In this document: piece by piece, positions 14,402 to 17,161 of the stretch
Position numbering within the stretch: position 1 is the first letter of the stretch
Layout: each line of letters begins with the position of its first letter
DNA from: CAYZHV01 sp046541355
GTDB lineage: Bacteria > Spirochaetota > Spirochaetia > DSM-27196 > Alkalispirochaetaceae
Direction of reading: 5' to 3'
DNA length: 17,161 nt
Assembly: GCA_046541355.1 (NCBI GenBank)
Contig: JBKHDM010000057.1
Location: 1-17,161 of the forward strand
Translations under genes and position numbers: made by a program
The notes under the pieces: model-generated
The model's input: the letters and a program-made list of their open reading frames with translations, nothing else
Database searches by the model: none
Told to the model about the DNA's origin: nothing

Positions 14402-15286
14402 CTACCTGTTGGCGAGAAGCAGGTTGACAAGCTCTTTGCGGTTACGACAGTTGAGTTTTGAACATAACTCCCGAACCGGGGCATCCTCCTCGTTATCGGT
14501 GCCGCCGCGCCACTGTATCCTGCCTGCCCGTACCGTGCGGCTCGCCAGGGCTGCCTCAGCCTCAGAAAGTCCGAAGCTCTCCCGGAACGCGGAGGTTACC
14601 GCCCCGTCAACCAGCCAGGGCGGCCTGCCCAATCGGCGGCGGGCGAAAACACCCCCTCCCGCGGCGAATAGCGTTACGTAGACCGGCAGAGCAAGGGCGT
14701 CCGCCGGGTGGGAGTGGATAAACGGACCGAGGGCGTTCACGCTTACCTCGATGTAGAAGGGCGGGATGAGCACGAGGGATGCGATACCTTGAATCAGCGC
14801 GCTCAGCCTCACTCCCGGCTCTGCGAGATCCCGGAGGTGATAGAGGCAGAAGCCTCCGGTATAGATTGTGGAAAGGACAAAGAGCTGGTGGAGCAGGGTG
14901 ACCGCAATGCCCCGGTGCCGCTGCCAGGCGAGGCCGAGGGCGAGGAGGAGTATGAGCGTCGCGAGGATCGCCTGACCGTAGCGCGCCGCTTTTGCCGCGG
15001 GTATACCGAGGATAAACCGATAAGCCGGGGGAGCGAAGAGGAAAAACAGGAGACTCCCGACGCCGTTGACCGCCGCCGCGGCCCGAAAGAGCGCGACTCC
15101 GCCCTCATCCCCCTGGAGGTGGATCCGGTGGAGGAAAAACGAGAGAGCCATCAGACCGAGGGCCGCTACAATAAGGGCGAGGCGGCGGGTCGCCCGCCTC
15201 GGATAGCGCCGGTAGAGAAAGGCGAGATAGGCGATGAGGCCGAAGGCGGCGAGAGCCGAGAGCGCCTGAACGGAGAGTATGATCAC
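14402..15286 (-). CDS. Seven-helix membrane protein with degenerate LuxR-type C-terminal domain
   Basis: From the GTG at 15286, 294 residues. Seven hydrophobic segments lie at about 2-25, 33-53, 64-93, 103-121, 126-150, 160-186 and 196-216, followed by a cytoplasmic tail of about 78 residues. The tail aligns with a LuxR-type helix-turn-helix: LSEAEAALA (240-248) at its start and VRELCSKLNCRNRKELVNLL (271-290) at its end, the latter very like the LuxR dimer-side helix. The centre, where the DNA-contacting 'I-S-x-x-T-V-x-x-H' belongs, is replaced by WRGGTDNEEDA and is about four residues short. So membrane origin is clear and LuxR descent likely, but DNA binding is doubtful. Membrane-bound LuxR-like regulators of this build are common in spirochaetes. 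The frame stays open to 15574, but that extension is Arg/Gly/Pro-rich translation of tandem repeats with no ATG, so I exclude it. The ribosome binding site is weak. Confidence 0.7.
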   Translation of the reverse strand: MIILSVQALSALAAFGLIAYLAFLYRRYPRRATRRLALIVAALGLMALSFFLHRIHLQGDEGGVALFRAAAAVNGVGSLLFFLFAPPAYRFILGIPAAKAARYGQAILATLILLLALGLAWQRHRGIAVTLLHQLFVLSTIYTGGFCLYHLRDLAEPGVRLSALIQGIASLVLIPPFYIEVSVNALGPFIHSHPADALALPVYVTLFAAGGGVFARRRLGRPPWLVDGAVTSAFRESFGLSEAEAALASRTVRAGRIQWRGGTDNEEDAPVRELCSKLNCRNRKELVNLLLANR

Positions 15287-15360
15287 ACCTGGAAGGTAGC
15301 GCAGAACCGCGCTGTCGGGTAGAGGCGCGGCTCCCCTCCGCCGAGAAGACCCCACTCCGC

Positions 15361-15444
15361 CGAGACAGTCCCTCCGGCGCCACCCCCCTCCGGCGCCGCA
15401 CCCCGCCCGGCGAGACAGGCCCTCCGGCGCTACCCCCCTTCGGC
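15361..15444. repeat. Two 34-bp copies of a GC-rich repeat, 50-bp period
   Basis: CGAGACAGTCCCTCCGGCGC... (15361-15394) recurs at 15411-15444 with three differences in 34 bases, and a rudiment (CCGAGAAGACCCC) precedes at about 15341. It lies in the 290-bp gap (15287-15576) between the divergent LuxR-like and DUF202 genes. The rest of the gap is GC-rich with no convincing gene; I see no certain promoter in it. Confidence 0.65.
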
Positions 15445-15576
15445 AAGGGGAGCGCCCCGTGCACCGGTCCGCCGTCCTCTCGGCGCGACCCCTTGGAACT
15501 CCTTCCTCCTCCCGGTAAGATCGGGGGTTCACAATGATGTTCGAGCATAACGACGGGGATAGATAAGGGATCACCT

Positions 15577-15966
15577 ATGGAACCGCAGAGGGACAGGGGC
15601 AAAAAGGGGAAGGGAAAGCAGCGGTCGAATCCGTACGAACGGTTTACCTACGACGAGATGATACTCCGGGACCATTTGGCCGTGGACAGAACGATCCTCG
15701 CCAATGAGCGCACCTTTCTCGCCTACGCGCGCACCTTCGTCGCCCTCGTCCTCGCCGGAGCCACGGTTCTCCGCATCTTTGAGAATCCTTCCCTCTTTGT
15801 AGGCTGGGCACTCATTGTCCTCGGCGTGATAGTCGGCGGGCTCGGAACCGTGCGTACCCGCCGGACCTCCCTGAGAATCCGTGCAGCCCTGAGCGAGCCC
15901 GATCCGTCGGATAGGCGGGCCGGCTTGATTAGCGGCGGAAACCGGGGTCCTGGGCAGGAAGACTGA
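15577..15966 (+). CDS. DUF202 family small membrane protein
   Basis: 129 residues. A basic, cytoplasmic N-terminus (1-30) is followed by the DUF202 signature LANERTFLAYARTFVAL (41-57). Two hydrophobic helices (about 52-68 and 72-92) and an Arg-rich turn (TVRTRRTSLRIR) come next, then a polar tail. DUF202 proteins (YidH-like) also form the membrane module of eukaryotic VTC polyphosphate synthases. Their bacterial role is not settled. The ATG at 15577 is preceded by AAGGGA at about 9 nt. Single gene: divergent from the LuxR-like protein and convergent with the ClC gene across the second 154-bp element. Confidence 0.88.
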   Translation: MEPQRDRGKKGKGKQRSNPYERFTYDEMILRDHLAVDRTILANERTFLAYARTFVALVLAGATVLRIFENPSLFVGWALIVLGVIVGGLGTVRTRRTSLRIRAALSEPDPSDRRAGLISGGNRGPGQED

Positions 15967-16005
15967 AAACCTCGAGTTGCCCTCGCCGGGTAGCGGATAC
16001 TTACT

Positions 16006-16159
16006 GTCCTCCACCCTGGGGATAAATCCTTCCTAATCCCTTACCTGGTAATAAGTTACCGGGAAAAAAGTGGACATTTCCACCTTAGCGTCACCCGAGA
16101 GGCCCTAACTGCTTTTGGTAACTGGAGGTAGTTTCCCCTCTATCCCCAGGGTGGAGGAC
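16006..16159. repeat. 154-bp element with ~20-bp inverted ends, copy 2
   Basis: Same length and same orientation as the element at 280-433. The left end is GTCCTCCACCCTGGGGATA and the right end its exact inverse over 19 bp. It is bounded on both sides by ACT (16003-16005 and 16160-16162), which may be a 3-bp target duplication. The interior differs from copy 1, and includes an intrinsic-terminator-like hairpin and an AGTTACC ... GGTAACT pair (16054-16060 and 16117-16123). It fills most of the 205-bp gap between the convergent DUF202 and ClC genes. Confidence 0.8.
16064..16086 (-). terminator. Intrinsic terminator-like hairpin for the ClC transcript
   Basis: On the minus strand AAGGTGGA-AATG-TCCACTTT forms an 8-bp stem (one G-U) and runs into six consecutive T's (16069-16064). 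It lies 86 bp after the ClC stop, inside the second 154-bp element. The stem is short but the T-tract is good. It would serve ClC and not DUF202. Confidence 0.5.
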
Positions 16160-16171
16160 ACTGAATACACC

Positions 16172-17161
16172 TCAAGAATCATCACGGTCCAGGGAGCCCT
16201 CGGAACCCCGAGAGGACGACGGCTCTTCCGGTCGCGAGCCATCCCGTAGACCGGCGAGGATATCCTCGGTGAGAGGAACCTGGTTCTCGTAGATGTCCCA
16301 TTTCTGCGAAAAGAGGTACCCGAAAACCGACACCCAGAGAAAGGGTGCGAGGAGGGTGAAGGTTCGGGTCATCTCGGCGACAATAATGACCGTGGACAAC
16401 GGCGCGTTCGCGGCGCCGGCGAAGAAGCTCACCATTCCCAGAAGAATGAACACCGGAATCGGGATACCCGAACCGGGAATCAACAGATTGTGCAGCGATC
16501 CAAAGGCGCCACCGAGAGCGGCGCCGGCGAACAGCGAAGGTCCGAAGACACCGCCGGAACCTCCCGAACCGATGGAGAACCCGGTAGCCACCATCTTCAG
16601 CAGACCGATAGTCGCGAGCAACAGGAGGGGCATCTCGCCGGAGATGATCTCCTGGAGGTTGTAGGAGCCCTCTCCGAGAATCTGCGGAAACGCCATCCCG
16701 ATCGTGCCGGTAATCACGCCGCCGATCGCGGGCTTGAGAAAGGGATGAACCCGGAGCGACCGGAAGGCGTCCCGAATCCCATAGAAAAGGCGGACGAAGA
16801 GGATCGCGCACGCGGCGGAGGCGACGCCGAGAATCGTAAAAGAGACGAGGTCGCCCACCGTGAAGAGGTAGTCGAACTCAGGCACGCGAAAGAGGGGGTC
16901 CACGCCGAAGTACCGGGTGTAGACGCCGTACGCCGCTGCCGAGGCGATGACCGCCGGAATGAGTGCCCGCCCCTCGTAGCGTAACCGGGAGTAGAGAATC
17001 TCTGTGGCGAAGACCGGGGCTGCAAGGGGCGCCCGGAAGACCGCGGCAATCCCCGCCGCCATTCCCGCTAGCATGATCTCGTGCCGATACTCCCGGAGAA
17101 ACGGTATTTTTCCCGCGGAGTACGAAGCGAGGCCCGCCCCGATCTGCGCGATCGGACCTTC
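16172..17161 (-). CDS. ClC family chloride channel/transporter (5' end outside the window)
   Basis: The last 329 residues; the frame is open to the right edge, so the gene begins outside. The first visible residues, EGPIAQIGAGLAS, are the ClC 'G-R/K-E-G-P' filter motif, and the very first residue is the external gating Glu (E148 in E. coli ClcA). Further motifs are FRAPLAAPVFATE (42-54) and GSGGSGGVFGPS (198-209, the 'GGxFxPS' filter). The closing VPLTEDILAG then leads into a 30-residue acidic/Ser-rich tail. There is no CBS pair at the C-terminus. At the position after E54, where proton-coupled members such as ClcA have a second Glu (E203), this protein has Ile, as channel-type members have a hydrophobic residue. 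It may therefore be a passive channel or uncoupled transporter (inference by eye alignment). A terminator-like hairpin follows inside the repeat element at 16006-16159. Confidence 0.93.
   Translation of the reverse strand, partial: EGPIAQIGAGLASYSAGKIPFLREYRHEIMLAGMAAGIAAVFRAPLAAPVFATEILYSRLRYEGRALIPAVIASAAAYGVYTRYFGVDPLFRVPEFDYLFTVGDLVSFTILGVASAACAILFVRLFYGIRDAFRSLRVHPFLKPAIGGVITGTIGMAFPQILGEGSYNLQEIISGEMPLLLLATIGLLKMVATGFSIGSGGSGGVFGPSLFAGAALGGAFGSLHNLLIPGSGIPIPVFILLGMVSFFAGAANAPLSTVIIVAEMTRTFTLLAPFLWVSVFGYLFSQKWDIYENQVPLTEDILAGLRDGSRPEEPSSSRGSEGSLDRDDS

Noticed and set aside
15287..15574. N-terminal extension of the 7TM protein to a GTG at 15574
   Set aside because: Arg/Gly/Pro-rich translation of tandem DNA repeats with no ATG. 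The first helix begins immediately after the GTG at 15286.
280..16159. The two 154-bp elements as ends of a single 15.9-kb transposon
   Set aside because: Each element has its own inverted ends and they lie in direct orientation. The genes between are unrelated chromosomal functions, without transposase or integrase.

Overview
The window is GC-rich, densely coded chromosomal DNA from a Gram-negative-type (two-membrane) bacterium. A spirochaete (Spirochaetota, Spirochaeta/Alkalispirochaeta-like) fits best. The evidence is a small signal-peptide barrel-like protein resembling spirochaetal small outer-membrane proteins, a periplasmic binding protein whose mature N-terminus (TGVQEQ...) looks like those of spirochaetal binding proteins, and a seven-helix membrane protein with a LuxR-like tail. 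This assignment comes from recognising protein styles, not from a marker gene, so it is moderate at best. I see no rRNA, tRNA, CRISPR array, transposase or phage gene.

Layout. Positions 1-3753 (minus strand) hold MATE efflux protein, then DNA-3-methyladenine glycosylase I (tag), then a secreted PQQ-type sugar dehydrogenase, then a 154-bp repeat element, then the start of an Old Yellow Enzyme family oxidoreductase that leaves the window on the left. Positions 3895-4374 (plus) hold a small exported barrel-like protein. Positions 4459-9801 (minus) are a two-gene alpha-glucan operon: GlgE maltosyltransferase followed by a TreS-maltokinase fusion. A third GH13 enzyme (9869-11218, plus) diverges from it across a short intergenic region with a 17-bp perfect palindrome. 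Then come an orphan ABC substrate-binding protein (minus), a CaCA-family cation exchanger (plus) and a short-chain dehydrogenase (minus). These are followed by a 7TM protein with a degenerate LuxR-type C-terminus (minus), a DUF202 membrane protein (plus), a second 154-bp element, and a ClC chloride channel/transporter (minus) that runs off the right edge.

How the genes work together. The clearest system is the GlgE pathway. TreS interconverts trehalose and maltose, the fused maltokinase makes maltose 1-phosphate, and GlgE extends alpha-1,4-glucan with it. The divergent GH13 enzyme plausibly trims or recycles malto-oligosaccharides. No branching enzyme is in the window. The remaining genes look like independent housekeeping or accessory units.

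The most unusual non-coding feature is a pair of elements of exactly equal length (154 bp, at 280-433 and 16006-16159). They share near-identical inverted ends of about 20 bp but have strongly diverged interiors. One supplies the ribosome binding site of the downstream oxidoreductase, and could hide it in an RNA stem. The other sits between two convergent genes and contains an intrinsic-terminator-like hairpin.
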